64,000 bases of DNA from Naumovozyma dairenensis CBS 421 (GCF_000227115.2 NC_016484.1:124001-188000), one strand, 5' to 3'; counted from the first letter of the stretch, positions 1-10,983 are shown. Notes: generated from the sequence alone by a model not told the origin. Translations and numbers: made by a program.

Positions 1-503
1 TTAGCAGCACGAGCAGCTTGTTCATTAGGGTATGGACCTGGGATATAATCAGCCAATTTCCCAATTCTTTTCTTAGGATTACCTTGTTCATCAGGCTCAT
101 CATCGTATTCGAATTCTTCAGCCATAGCTTTCACTTCATCCTCGGAATGAGAGACTCCTACCATGGTTCTCCATGCGACTCTGTCTAATGAATGACAGGC
201 TGCACAAACTTCTCTGTAGACTTGATAACCCCTTCTAATGGATGCATGATCGAATGTTTCCAAGGGTCCATTATGTGACCAAGCAAAGGCAGGAGGATGA
301 AGACCATGTTCTGCAGCGGTCATTGCCTCTGCAGTTAAGGAGTCTGTGTAGAGTAAAGTCGAGGTGCTGATACCTGTAAGTATGGCACCTGTGGTTAACC
401 ATTTGGAATATGATTTTGATTTCGATGTATTTTGCTTTATTGCATTTGTCGTAAGAGAATATGATCTTCTCGAGAGTGATTTGGGGATTCTATTTAAAAA
501 CAT
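1..503 (-). CDS. CYT1: Cytochrome c1 of respiratory complex III (partial, N-terminal part)
   Basis: This is the N-terminal 167 codons of cytochrome c1, the haem protein of the cytochrome bc1 complex that passes electrons from the Rieske protein to cytochrome c; the gene runs off the left edge. The start is the ATG at 501-503. A basic, Ser/Arg-rich presequence (MFLNRIPKSLSRRSYSL) is followed by a hydrophobic sorting stretch, as expected for intermembrane-space targeting. The covalent haem site CAACH is encoded at 192-206, followed by SLDRVAWRTMVG and the acidic stretch typical of fungal c1. It is divergent from YNG1, as YOR065W and YOR064C are in S. cerevisiae. Identification is firm. Confidence 0.96.
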   Translation of the reverse strand, partial: MFLNRIPKSLSRRSYSLTTNAIKQNTSKSKSYSKWLTTGAILTGISTSTLLYTDSLTAEAMTAAEHGLHPPAFAWSHNGPLETFDHASIRRGYQVYREVCAACHSLDRVAWRTMVGVSHSEDEVKAMAEEFEYDDEPDEQGNPKKRIGKLADYIPGPYPNEQAARAA

Positions 504-1323
504 GGTATCTTAGTATTGTTCTTGTTGCCTCTTCTCCTTATTCTATTGTATGTGATAGTGGATATGAGATGATTTTATGTTGGTGTCAGGGAATAGAGTA
601 ATAATCGTAGTAGAAATATATGTGTATGTATATATGTATATCTGCAGTGTTCGATGGATAGGATGGATTGTTGTTATGTTGGAAAGATTGCCCTTAAAAA
701 TTATGTGACAGTTAAGTCTAAGGGAAATGGAAATGGATATAAATCAGTTACAAGAATAACGATTGATAGATCATCAAAGGTTGATACAGGGAAAAGATAC
801 AAGTCATAACAAATGAAATAATCAAAAAAAATAGCTGAAAAAAATCAGCCATTGCATATACTACATTATATTGTACTATATCATACTATATTGTACTATA
901 TCACTATAATAATACTATACAACAAGGATTTTATCCAATAAGCAAGAAGAAGACGGAATTTTGACGGAAAAGAGACGGAGACTGCCGGCTTCTCCGGGGG
1001 GGCCCGAGAGGGTAAGGCGGGCTATATCGGCTCTCACGATCTGCTGGCCACACCACAGATGGTCACCTGACCTAAAAATCTATTGGAAGAACAGATACTA
1101 ATTAAGAACCTAATTTTATATCACGTGCATAGAGGACTAGTATGCACACAGCGGAGGATTGGACATCATATATATATCTGGAAAAAATACCATTAGCATA
1201 CAACAAACACTGAAAAAGTCTATGTATAGCTTTACAAATAGGCATCTAGGGTATCGCAGTTTGGGTTCAAGAAGCCAGAAACAAAAATATCTTTCTTGAT
1301 GAGTATATGATATTTAGTTTATC
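504..1323. promoter_or_regulatory. Divergent CYT1/YNG1 promoter region
   Basis: An 820-bp intergenic region with no credible ORF. A 12-mer at 1019-1030 reads GGG-CTA-TAT-CGG, one base from the Hap1 consensus CGGnnnTAnCGG. A CCAAT box lies at 935-939 (Hap2/3/4/5 type) and a CACGTG box at 1122-1127. CYT1 is known to be controlled by Hap1 and Hap2/3/4/5 in S. cerevisiae, so these sites are plausible but untested. An imperfect AT-rich repeat of tactatat/tgtactat units lies at about 866-905. Confidence 0.45.
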
Positions 1324-2148
1324 ATGCCATTAACCCGACGGACAGTAAAAACCACTACTGATGGTAGCATTGCTAAAATTTCCGATGCAATGGACACGAT
1401 ACCAACTGCCCCAGATAACATGGACACTTCTCTAGGGGAAGAAACAGATCTAAGATACCATTTCTTAAATACATTAGACCATTTCCCAAGTAAACTTATA
1501 CGATCACTATGGGTGATTCAATCTTTAGACTTCAAATTGAAGCATATGGATCAACCAGAGAATAATGCCCTTGCTGATACTGATGCTGATGAATATTTTG
1601 ATTTTTTACAAGATCAAATATTGTCAAAGGCAGCATTTACAACATCATTAATTGAAAATCAAATAGAATCATTGAAAAGTTACGAAAAGCAATTATTATT
1701 ACAAAAAAATATTATCATCAAAAACAAAAGATTCTCTAATCAATTACCCGTTGATAACGTAATGAAATCAACTAGATCCAAAATAATAACCACCCCAACG
1801 ATCATTACTAAACCAAAGAAGAAGACTACCTTTAAAATAAAATTAACTTTAAAAGATACATCAAATATTTTAAAACCTGTATCTCCCAAAATCGTAGCTG
1901 CACCACCTCCGTTATTGTACTGTTTTTGTCAAAGGCCATCATTTGGAGAAATGATCGCTTGTGATAATATAAATTGTCCCAACGGTGAATGGTTCCACTA
2001 TGAATGTGTAGGAATAAAGCCAAGTTCTCCACCAAAGGGAGAATGGTTTTGTAGTGAACATTGTAAGTTATTAGTTACTATGCCCAAGAAGGATAATAAT
2101 AATAAAGGTAAAAAGAAGCCCGTGAAAAGGAAATCCAGGAAACGATAA
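1324..2148 (+). CDS. YNG1: ING-family PHD-finger protein of the NuA3 histone acetyltransferase
   Basis: A 274-residue ING protein. The N-terminal part has the ING helical region ([20 protein letters not shown] and following), then a basic middle section. The C-terminal PHD finger lies at about residues 199-247 (CFCQ...[19 protein letters not shown]...WFCSEHC), with the C4HC3 ligands present. It ends in a Lys/Arg-rich tail. Yng1 reads H3K4 methylation and directs NuA3 (Sas3) acetylation of H3K14. ING paralogues Yng2 and Pho23 have similar PHD fingers, but position beside CYT1 supports YNG1. It is somewhat longer than the S. cerevisiae protein (about 219 residues), mostly through the low-complexity middle. 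Confidence 0.88.
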   Translation: MPLTRRTVKTTTDGSIAKISDAMDTIPTAPDNMDTSLGEETDLRYHFLNTLDHFPSKLIRSLWVIQSLDFKLKHMDQPENNALADTDADEYFDFLQDQILSKAAFTTSLIENQIESLKSYEKQLLLQKNIIIKNKRFSNQLPVDNVMKSTRSKIITTPTIITKPKKKTTFKIKLTLKDTSNILKPVSPKIVAAPPPLLYCFCQRPSFGEMIACDNINCPNGEWFHYECVGIKPSSPPKGEWFCSEHCKLLVTMPKKDNNNKGKKKPVKRKSRKR

Positions 2149-3565
2149 TAGTAGAAGTAAAATGTCAAATTGTTAATATTCTACTTACTATTCTCCATTT
2201 AGTCTACGATTAACTCTCGCCTATAAGTAGTTTAGGAAAAAATAGTAACTTCTAGAGGACATATTATCTGGTGATCTATCGGAGCATTTCCCGATAGTAT
2301 TTTCTATTTCTGATGCATTTGAATGTATATATATATATATATCAATGCGCCTTCAGCTATCGGATGAATAGAAGTTTCCAGCAATGAAACTCATTTAATG
2401 GACATATTAGTCTCGAAACATTAGACTACATACATACGTACATATTTACATAACGATATATAGAAATTTGGCAAGTGGTAGGTGTCAGTTCGGTGTAAGA
2501 AAGGAATCTTCGGAAAAACTAAGCACATATTCTTTAGGGATTCAAATGAAGAGTATATCCGTACTCACGTTCTTACTTCGCATAAAAAGTCAAAAATAAC
2601 AAAGACGATGTGCAAAATTTTCCATGTTGGTTGTCAGGCGGTCTCTTTTTGTTCTTCCTTTTCTCATAACATTTTTTCGTTCGTAACCTTTTTTATTTCT
2701 TTAGGAAGTTCAGGGAATTCGAAGCAAGTACGTAGATTTTTCTCCATGTGTTATTTGCTCTCTCTAGGGAATTCCTCCAACAAAGAAAATCCCCCAAGAG
2801 GGCATGACCACAAGTTATGATTAGGTGTCAGATTGAATCCAGGGAGCTTTTCTCAAATAGGGTAGGATTGCGCCAGTACAAAAACGGTAAGGTTAAAGTA
2901 GGGTTAAGATTAAGCTCAGGTTAAAATCGGATTAGGATGGGATTAAAATTTTTGGCAGGTATTAAAAAACGATAGGGTTGGTCCAAAATCCGTCGGGATT
3001 GGCCAAAAAAATCCAATCAGTCACAGGCTTGGCCTGGTCCCTATAAACATACCCCGCAGTGCCCCGCCTATTTCAAAAAAACTGTCTCTCGGAAAAACTA
3101 TTTTCTCGACGTTTGTCGTGTACTTTTCGGATAAATTATTACCTAACTACGGAGCTTTCTTAGAAAGTAATAATGTACTTTCTTTTTTCGCATGCAACCA
3201 TTTTTCTTTGTTCCCCAACTTTTTGTCCCTTCGGCTACTGAAGTTTCTCTGCAATTCAGCCCCCCACCAATATTTTGTTTTTCCTCTTTGGTTGTTTCGG
3301 AGAAACTTGACATGTTTTCTTTTTTCTCATGCTTTGTACTTTCTCCACCGGGGTAAAAGGAAACGACATATTTTCTTTTCTTTTCTTTTCTTTTCTTTTC
3401 AGTGTGGTATAAAAGCAAATGCCCCAGTGAAAAATATATATACCATATTCATTCCTTTCTATATTCCTAATTTCTTATTGTTCTTTTCTTCAAGCTAACG
3501 TGCAACAAGTACATCGACCACCTTTGTGCTATCAATAAAATACGTTAGATATTATTTTGACAAAG
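2149..3565. promoter_or_regulatory. Intergenic region with Rgt1- and Mig1-like sites; RPL3 absent
   Basis: In S. cerevisiae RPL3 lies here between YOR062C and YOR064C; no trace of it is visible. On the plus strand there are five Rgt1-type motifs (CGGANNA) at 2511-2517, 2928-2934, 3090-3096, 3128-3134 and 3298-3304. Two CCCCGC cores of the Mig1 type lie at 3052-3057 and 3062-3067. They sit upstream of the YOR062C-like gene, whose S. cerevisiae counterpart is reported to respond to glucose and Rgt1. A (ttttc)n run lies at about 3371-3399. The short ORFs in this region have no coding character. Confidence 0.5.
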
Positions 3566-4267
3566 ATGACAAGTCTAGATGATACGATTATTTCGTATCA
3601 AAATATGATGCTATTAGACAATGTTACAAACTATTCAAAGGAATCAATAGATTATTTCAATTTCAATTTCAAATTATTGGATTACCAAAGAGACATCCCA
3701 TTAGCATGGGGGCTTCTATTGAAAATGCGTAAACATAGATTACTTCGGTTACCAAGTTGTCCATTAGAAGACAACATGGAATACTCAATATATTTATCAA
3801 GATTACATCATTGTCTTTGGAGGCGTTGGTCTATGGAAACATTCCATTTAAAGAACTCAAAGATTAATCCATTGGAATTAAATTGGAATAAAGAATTAGA
3901 CATGACTGTTCTTTACGGTCCAGATTTAGCTAATTTTAATTCAGAGGCATTCAAAATCGAGCAAGAATCATTAGTGGATGGTATATATGATATTCCTTGT
4001 AATACTACCACCGCCAAAAACGACATAATAACAGAGGAATTAATAGAAGTAGACTCAGATGTTTCTGAAATGGATAGTTCGTTCGAAGATTCGTTATCTG
4101 TCGAGTCCATTTTTGATTCTAAAACTAAAAGTAATCTAATGAGGAAAGACCACAGTACGAAAAGGAAACATCTAAAATTTAATAATATAGTATCTAGAAG
4201 AGATATTGACCGTCATGGTCATTTCTTCGAATCACATTTATTGATCAATGATTCCTGTCCACAATGA
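3566..4267 (+). CDS. YOR062C/YKR075C-like glucose-regulated protein of unknown function
   Basis: A 233-residue protein; the start chosen is the ATG at 3566, since the frame upstream offers only a TTG. Residues around 62-90 contain a short conserved block, RLHHCLWRRWSME, like the Asn/Trp-Arg-x-Trp motif of Reg1/Reg2-type and DUF1752 proteins. The C-terminal half is acidic and serine-rich and ends in a basic patch. S. cerevisiae YOR062C and YKR075C are duplicates of this family; expression is glucose- and Rgt1-dependent, biochemical role unknown. Convergent with CKA2, exactly as YOR062C and CKA2 are in S. cerevisiae. Which duplicate this is cannot be decided from one track. Confidence 0.7.
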   Translation: MTSLDDTIISYQNMMLLDNVTNYSKESIDYFNFNFKLLDYQRDIPLAWGLLLKMRKHRLLRLPSCPLEDNMEYSIYLSRLHHCLWRRWSMETFHLKNSKINPLELNWNKELDMTVLYGPDLANFNSEAFKIEQESLVDGIYDIPCNTTTAKNDIITEELIEVDSDVSEMDSSFEDSLSVESIFDSKTKSNLMRKDHSTKRKHLKFNNIVSRRDIDRHGHFFESHLLINDSCPQ

Positions 4268-4673
4268 GTTTTTATCAAGTTGAGATCCAACCTCAAGGTC
4301 TCCTACTTAACAAATCATATTCATAATCATCATCATAACTCACATAACAATCATTCAACATAAATTCTTTGCTATGGAACTGGTTCCACAGTAATCATTT
4401 TAATGACTGTTTTATGAATTTTCTACGAAGCAAAAAGCTTTTATTTTATCATGAGTTTCACGATATAACCCTTATAACTTTAACTATAGACTACCACTTT
4501 TATCTAAAATAATGAATAGTACATATCAAACTTAATAATAATAATAATAATAATACTCAATTAATCGTTCATTCAATCTCGTCACAATTTTTTCTTTCAT
4601 TATTTCATTATTTCATTAATTGTCTATATGTTATTTAAAAAATTATATAATGTTGGCATAGCAGTTCAAAAAA
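4268..4673. other. Convergent 3' intergenic region
   Basis: About 400 bp between the stop codons of the YOR062C-like gene and CKA2. It is AT-rich, with an (AAT)n microsatellite at about 4533-4554 and pyrimidine/AT tracts suited to 3'-end formation. I see no gene in it. Confidence 0.6.
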
Positions 4674-5717
4674 TTATAATGCTTTCGTGGAGGAAAAATC
4701 CTTCGGGTCCATTTTGAAGAACTTATGGTTTAATGTTTCCTTTGCTGTTAATCTTTCTTGATGATCATACCTTACTAATTTATCTATTAAATCAATTGTT
4801 TCTGGTGTGGCTAAAGGGGTTTGAACATTTACAAAATCTTCCCAAGGAATCCTCGGACGTTGTTTTATGAGAGTATCATATTCATGAGGTAACTCAATAC
4901 CATATTTATCAAGATATAAAAAAAGTTTCTTGGTACCTAAAACTTTTGTGATTTGTACCAATTGATCAGTATTGGAATTCCCTCTAAACATTGGTTCCCT
5001 TTTAAATACAATTGCCGCAATCATACATCCTACACTCCATAAATCTAAAGAGTAATCGTACTGTTTTAATTCTACTAACAATTCAGGACCTTTATGATAC
5101 CTTGATGCGACTCTAACATTATAATCTACCCCTGGATGATAATATTCCGCGAGGCCCCAATCTATTAATTTCAATTGTCTTTTAAATGGGTTTATCATTA
5201 TATTCTGAGGCTTAACATCTCGATGCATTACACCCATTGAATGAGCATAGTCCAATGCCTCTAATAATTGCGCGAAATAACATTGTAACTCTGCAAAAGT
5301 GAAAAGGGGATATAATTGTTTAAAATCTACGTTTTCCACTTCTTCGAATATCAAAGCTGGAATCTTCGTCTTTTGGTTTTTCACGATATCTAACAATTCA
5401 ACAATATTTGGACCACCAGATAAATTCATCAACATGCTAATTTCTCTGTGAATTTTCCTTAATCTGACAGGTTTAAGTGCTTTAATGACGCATCTTGATT
5501 TTGACATAATATGGATACCTCTAAATACTTCAGAGTATTTACCATGACCAACTTTCTCCATAATTTCATATTCAGAGACATCTCCCCATTTTAATGGTTT
5601 TATTTGTTCATAATCCCAATACTCTTGGGGTCTTTTTGTACATGCATCTTTATAGACTCTGGAGACTGAGTATACTCGACATGATTTCTCGTTTAAGGTT
5701 GTAGAACCCAATGTCAT
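4674..5717 (-). CDS. CKA2: Casein kinase 2 catalytic subunit alpha'
   Basis: A 347-residue Ser/Thr kinase. The glycine loop GHGKYSEVF is at about 57-65, the catalytic lysine in VIKALKP at about 79, the catalytic loop HRDVKPQN at about 165-172 and DWG at about 186-188 (the CK2-specific variant of DFG). The basic cluster KPVRLRKIHREI is the CK2 substrate/heparin-binding feature. CK2 is a constitutive tetramer of two catalytic and two beta subunits; the beta' subunit gene CKB2 lies at 60.2-61.0 kb in this window. Length is close to S. cerevisiae Cka2 (339). Position next to the YOR062C-like gene favours CKA2 over CKA1. Confidence 0.94.
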   Translation of the reverse strand: MTLGSTTLNEKSCRVYSVSRVYKDACTKRPQEYWDYEQIKPLKWGDVSEYEIMEKVGHGKYSEVFRGIHIMSKSRCVIKALKPVRLRKIHREISMLMNLSGGPNIVELLDIVKNQKTKIPALIFEEVENVDFKQLYPLFTFAELQCYFAQLLEALDYAHSMGVMHRDVKPQNIMINPFKRQLKLIDWGLAEYYHPGVDYNVRVASRYHKGPELLVELKQYDYSLDLWSVGCMIAAIVFKREPMFRGNSNTDQLVQITKVLGTKKLFLYLDKYGIELPHEYDTLIKQRPRIPWEDFVNVQTPLATPETIDLIDKLVRYDHQERLTAKETLNHKFFKMDPKDFSSTKAL

Positions 5718-7170
5718 TTTAAAGGAGAGTGTACCTTAAATATGTAAGAATTTTGCTTGGCTAGGTATAAAAAAAGATCTCCTCTTATTTGAATCAGCAA
5801 ATAATCGTTGAAACCTAGCCAGGTAAGTAAGTGTTTGTGATTTCAGTTTGCATTTTCTATAATAAGTGCAACTTTATGTTTTAACTTCTTAATAATGCCA
5901 AGACCTGTTGTAAATTTTGTGCACGTACCTTACGAAAAAAAAGCAGGGATCTATATTTATCTAACTTTACTGCACCGCCGTCTTTGCGAGTAAACAGTAT
6001 AAAACAATTTCTGCTTATGAGAGGGCAAAATGAAACATATTTATCTTAATGTTCATCGTACCCTTTGAAGGATATTTTTGTTTGTGCTGTATGAAAAGCC
6101 TGATTTAGTCTGTGAATGTTTAATAGAAGATTTTTTACTTTACGTTTTGAAGTTTATAGTAATACCCCTAGTAATCTTATCTGTCCTATAAGGTTGATTT
6201 AGTTGCTCTAAACCATACCTAAGTTAACAGACTTAAGGATGGGGTAGTATAAGCTGAATAGTAGTTATACTCTGATCAAGTGTAACGAGGATCATAATAA
6301 AGTGTCCTCCCCGCATAATGCGACACGCCCAGCTTGACGATCGTATCAAAAACTTCTAATGAGAACTTTGCAACTGAAGCTACTTCAGAGAACGTTACCA
6401 ATCCTAGAACCCTTTAGGTATTCACCATATCCCATTGTTATCCTAGCTGTCTATTATATAAGCGAACCTATTATTACTAGACTTATATATATTATACCTG
6501 AACGTATTAATAGATAACCCTGAACTATCAATAAGAAGTAAATTGCATCTAACATGTCCTTGCAGGCGAAGCAATCTTTACCTCTTCTTAATTGTAAAGC
6601 ATTTAAAAATTCTACTTAAATACATTATAACCTTTTTATCATTTATTATTCAACCTTAATTTTTAGCCATAAGGTACCTTGACGTCCCGTACCTTTATAC
6701 ATCTCTATTTTCTATCTTACGGCATCTGCGTATATAAATAGACTATAGAATTTATAATATATATGGATATCATGATAAAAATAATATAACATAACACAGT
6801 GGTGTCCTTCGCTTGAACAGGAAGCATATAATTATATGAAATACTCGAACTAAGTAATTTTTTATGACACGTTATTATGATAAACCATGACTGCTTGAAA
6901 ATCATTACATTATGTACAAAGGGTTCGGTGGAACATTGAAAGCCCTGTGATCCCTGGCGTATGGAATCTATTATCGTTACAGTTAAATTATATTCAAAAA
7001 AATGGTTCCAACTGAATGCAATAATTAATTAAAGTGTTGCAATATCGATGAGAAAAAACAGAAACCCTAAATGGCATCACATGTAGTTTTTTATTCCAGT
7101 TACTTTATCCTCGTATTACAAAAGCTAAGAAATAGATATATATACATATCCATACAATAAGGACTTCACA
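5718..7170. other. Gene-poor left inversion junction; possible solo LTR
   Basis: About 1.45 kb with no credible gene apart from the CKA2 promoter. A stretch around 6240-6556 looks like a decayed LTR: it has a TATA-like element (tattatataag, about 6453-6463). Its end (aataagaagtaaattgcatc at 6530-6549, then taaca) closely resembles 39216-39240 beside the copia fragment at the other junction. AAACCCTAAA, a Tbf1-type motif, lies at about 7062-7071. Confidence 0.35.
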
Positions 7171-7594
7171 ATGCAACAAATGAATAAGAATAATGAAACA
7201 CCAGAGGCAGCAGCCGGTACATATCTTAACAAGAGGGAGGTACCAACTGCTGAAGAACTCTCTGATGATGAATCAACTGGATTAAAAGGCTGTGTGTTCC
7301 TTACGGTCACTATCAGTATGGGTGTTGTTCAATGGATACCGGTTCATTTTTTTATTAAAAGAGGGATGTCACCCAATTCTGATACAAACAGTCATGATGA
7401 TTATTATAGCAATAACCTATATCGTCAGTGGACTAATTTGTTTCATAGCTATATTTAATACCAAAATGCCATGGAAAGGATTTTTGACTTTAGTTACTCG
7501 TTATTGGGCAATGGGGTTTCCGTCCGTTATAGCAGGGACTACTTTTACGATTATTCAGTTGTCGGGTGCTTACAATAGGAAAAAAATAACTTAA
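7171..7594 (+). pseudogene. Small multi-pass membrane protein gene split by a frameshift
   Basis: Two overlapping open frames make one plausible protein. The first begins at the ATG 7171 with a hydrophilic Glu/Asp-rich head and enters a hydrophobic segment (CVFLTVTISMGVVQWIPVHF). The second frame, without its own ATG, continues with two or more hydrophobic segments (IIIAITYIVSGLICFIAIF and FPSVIAGTTFTIIQL) and ends at 7594. The change of frame falls near a run of seven T at 7347-7353, so it could be a real frameshift or a homopolymer sequencing error. I do not recognise the family; spacing of the hydrophobic segments resembles the protein at 8570-9109. Confidence 0.45.
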
Positions 7595-8569
7595 GATTAC
7601 TGAAGAACATTAACTCTGCTATCTGGATTTATTCGCTATATATTCCATATTTTCACCAATTATCAAATATCAAATATCAAAATTATTAGAATGTAATTTG
7701 TAATTTGTAATTTACTTTTATTGTTAGTTTATGACAATCTTTTAGCCAGGTACAGGTTTGGTGCGTGTGTGTTAAGAGTAAATCCCTAATTCAAAGTATT
7801 CTTGATTGATTACGTACGTAATATATAGTATAATACTATAACAGATACCCAAAGGGTCCAGCGGTCAAAGACGTCCCAACATGGTTGCTTATATACGTTA
7901 GCTTATGACATAGCGTCCAATACAATACAGGACCCCTGACTGTTTACCAAGTGGTATTGACACGGCCGATGATCAATGACTGAGTTGCTCCGATGGTTGG
8001 CCGAATCATGGTAAACCCCATACTGAAAGACATATAACAAACAGGCTTGGATACAGTGTAATAATGCTAACAGTGTGTTACTTATTTTATATGATACACA
8101 AAAAAATTTAATACAAATAAACCAACCTCATAAAAAATTGATCATGATTTGTTTCCCACTTTTGACGTGCTTTTTCCTTGAATATGCCTTTAGATACAGT
8201 GTCACTATATGTAGAAGTCAAAAGCATTCATTCCTCTCAACATTTTTTAAAGCGAAACTCCGGTGACTTACAGTTTTAACGGCGCGTTTTAGGGGAAACT
8301 CCGATACATTCGAAAATCAAATAATTTTGTTAATGTGGTCTTTTGCTGTCATTATTTTGTGAGCATCGATTGTCAGTAATCACACACAAAAGATTAATAT
8401 AAAAATAAAATTGAGCTACCAACTTGAAGTTAGCTTTCTTCTCTTCTCAAATTAGAGGGAAATAAACAATACATATTTTGAACAATATTTTTCCTCTCCA
8501 CAAATTAAGGGAAAATAAACCAACACATTGTCTAAACAACATTATTTTCTGCAATTAATTCTTATTACT
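7595..8569. other. Intergenic region, no gene recognised
   Basis: About 975 bp, AT-rich, with the repeat atcaaatatcaaatatcaaa near 7662-7681 and atttgtaatttgtaattt near 7694-7712. The last 200 bp probably hold the promoter of the gene at 8570. The open stretch at 8075-8266 lacks coding character. Confidence 0.5.
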
Positions 8570-9109
8570 ATGACTGCTACACCATTAACCGTTGAAATGC
8601 AAAATATAAATCTTGAAACAGAAACTGTCCCAGTACCAGAACCTCACACCCCAAAACGAGGGGAGAAAAATGAAACAACAATTCCTTGGTACAAGGGTTA
8701 CAATTTTCGGTTACCAAAGATTATTATTGTTGACGATCAAAAACTACACAAAGGGGTAAGAAAAGTAGTAGTGAAAAAAAATCCCCGGTTTGTGATGCTT
8801 CTCATCTCCATTGTGGCTCTATTTTTTTCTGCCTTGGCTTTGTACTGGTCTCTCACTCTATACTACGACTGCGGCTCTGACTATAGGGTATTGATATCAT
8901 TAATCCTGGCAAGCTTTACACTAGCTCTCCGTATTCTAGACGTCGTCTTTTGGTATCTAAGTCTAAAACAGACCTTATACATCTTTGATCATCTTAAAGT
9001 CACTACCATTGTTTTGAGTATATGTTCTTCTACTTCTTTGTTGCTTTCTGGATTCAATAACATATATATGAAGCTGTTAAACAAACTTGGCTATGATAAA
9101 AGAAAATAA
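8570..9109 (+). CDS. Lineage-specific small membrane protein of unknown function
   Basis: A 179-residue protein; the start is the ATG at 8570 (the frame opens earlier only from a TTG). Residues 1-70 are hydrophilic and include the block PWYKGYNFRLPKIIIVDD and a basic stretch KGVRKVVVKKNPR. Hydrophobic segments follow at about 73-97, 105-131 and 143-160, ending in a basic tail. I do not recognise the family. A decayed paralogue at 38225-38745 on the minus strand keeps the same blocks (WYEGYDFRLPKI, HKGVRKVTVKKNP). That conservation of the protein sequence between copies argues that this ORF is a real gene. Both copies sit at the junctions of the inferred inversion. Confidence 0.7.
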   Translation: MTATPLTVEMQNINLETETVPVPEPHTPKRGEKNETTIPWYKGYNFRLPKIIIVDDQKLHKGVRKVVVKKNPRFVMLLISIVALFFSALALYWSLTLYYDCGSDYRVLISLILASFTLALRILDVVFWYLSLKQTLYIFDHLKVTTIVLSICSSTSLLLSGFNNIYMKLLNKLGYDKRK

Positions 9110-9215
9110 TAGGTAAAGCCTACCTATTTAGTTTTACAGTAATCAATAATTTAATTTTTTTTATTGATAGTATAAAGTTATCTAATTTTCATACTCTCTG
9201 CCTCGAATTTCGTTT

Positions 9216-10983
9216 TTATACATTAGATATATTATCCATATATTCAGACAGAAGGGAGATTAATAGTAGAAGATCGTAATCATCTCGTTTGAAGTCATAT
9301 AATGATGAATAGGTTTGGAAATTATGCATCAATATGTTCTGCTGTTTCAAAATGAATTCAGACAGAATAGTTTCATCCATATTGGGTACATATACCATTA
9401 GAGTGTTATAGATATTTCCTTTCATTGTCATTGGTACTATTCCAGCCTTAGTAGCTCGATGGTTTGTTCCAGTGAATGCTTACAATTCCATGTCCACAGA
9501 ACTAACGTCTTAAGAAAGTTCCAATGTACCAGTTACGCATATAGCACCACCACCATCAATTAACGCTGGAAGTGTAGCTTTTTCGAGATCATCGGAGAAG
9601 AGTAATTCATTATTATGCTCTAATCCTACATAACCAGCTAGATTTTTGAATTTATCTTTGACAGATTCAGGTAATGTAACACTAGCTTCTGTATTTGACT
9701 TAGCAGCGGGTTTACCAATTTTACCAAGTAATCTACTGTTTGTCTTCTTCGGAGCGTCTGCTTTAGTGTTAGCATTTAATAATTCTTTCCGTAAGTTTTG
9801 TATTATCTTATATAACTCATCGGTGGTATGGTGGACGGTACTTTACTTATTTAACGTTTTATTAGAAGATTTTTCTTTAGAGAATGCAGGATTACCTTTC
9901 CTATTATTAAGAGGTTTGCATTGACGATTTACATTATATTTGGAAGATGATTTGGCAAATCTCGTGTTAATATTGTTCAATGGGATCTCTGTATTGTTTT
10001 CACATAGCATATTTTCGTCATAGTCTTGATCAATCTCCATAATTACGTCAGTAAGCTTATATTTGTTGGAACGCCATTGAGCAACTTTCGCATCGCTTCG
10101 AGCACCATAGGTCTTGTAGTATTCGTTTGCCAGCTTTTGTTTGAATTCATCATTAGTAAATTTAAGTCTTGATGAAATCTTAAATAAAGCGTTTGTTTCA
10201 GTAATGCAGGTTCTAATATCCATACCTGGGGTAGCTCTATTTAGCCTAAAGTTATTGAAGGTAGAAACCGCAAGACGGGAACAATTAGCAGGAACGTACG
10301 TTCTTTTTAAGTCTTTCCAGTATTCATAAGAACTTTAATTGGTCATTGGACGCTTCTTTGGGGAAATTTTAACGAGAATATGTAAGACCAAGTTCTCGCA
10401 TACTTGGGTAAAAATTATAGTACTAAATTGGAAACTTTGGTCCTAAATTATAAGGTCTATCAGAAATTCGACATTCAATATAAGTGGCGTTGGCTTCAAC
10501 CATAGCATTAATATAGTTAACCTTCGAGAAGTAAGTGAAGTCTAAATCTTTGTAACGCTTATAGTTGGTTGTATTGATGTCAGTTCAACGAATGGCAGCT
10601 TCAATACGGTAATTTGGGGCAGTCCATTTCATAGCATTAATTTCCAACGGTCTCTTGATTCTAGTGGTTGGACTAGTTGTATTAGTTTCATTTTGAGAAT
10701 TGTCAGTTTCTTGAATCCCAGAAGTAGATTTGTCGTTAAACGTTGGATTATGAATTTCATTAAATATTAGCAAATTCTATACCATTAGCATCGTAAGGGG
10801 TATGTTCCAGAAAGCTGAACATAATGCTTGAAATTGAACAGTATCCATACATAGCATAGTAACATCGTTTAAATGATTCATTGCATGAAATGAAGTATTT
10901 AAACCAGGTAAGATTCCCGATTGGTAGGAAACACAAATTTCTAGACCAGACTTCTCCAGATTCATTCTCTGTTGAATTACCAT
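9216..10983 (-). mobile_element. Degenerate Ty1/copia-type retrotransposon relic (gag, protease, start of pol)
   Basis: Reading the minus strand from 10983 down, broken frames give a gag-like sequence including MDIRTCITETNALFKISSRL (from 10223) and an Asn/Lys-rich section. A protease-like block at about 9530-9600 follows (LPALIDGGGAICVTGTLE, resembling the D-S/T-G active site with the middle residue changed to Gly). Then comes IPMTMKGNIYNTLMVYVPNM, which resembles the 'VPG/VPN..ILS' segment that follows protease in copia elements. Stops and frame changes are frequent, and reverse transcriptase and most of integrase are missing. A matching fragment in opposite orientation lies at 38741-38945. 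Confidence 0.65.

Noticed and set aside
2482..3498. Open frames of 90-126 codons between YNG1 and the YOR062C-like gene
   Set aside because: Composition follows the poly-pyrimidine DNA, starts are partly non-ATG, frames overlap on both strands and no domain is visible.
8075..8266. 63-codon plus-strand frame upstream of the 8570 gene
   Set aside because: There is no domain, no conservation with the paralogous locus, and its composition is like intergenic sequence.
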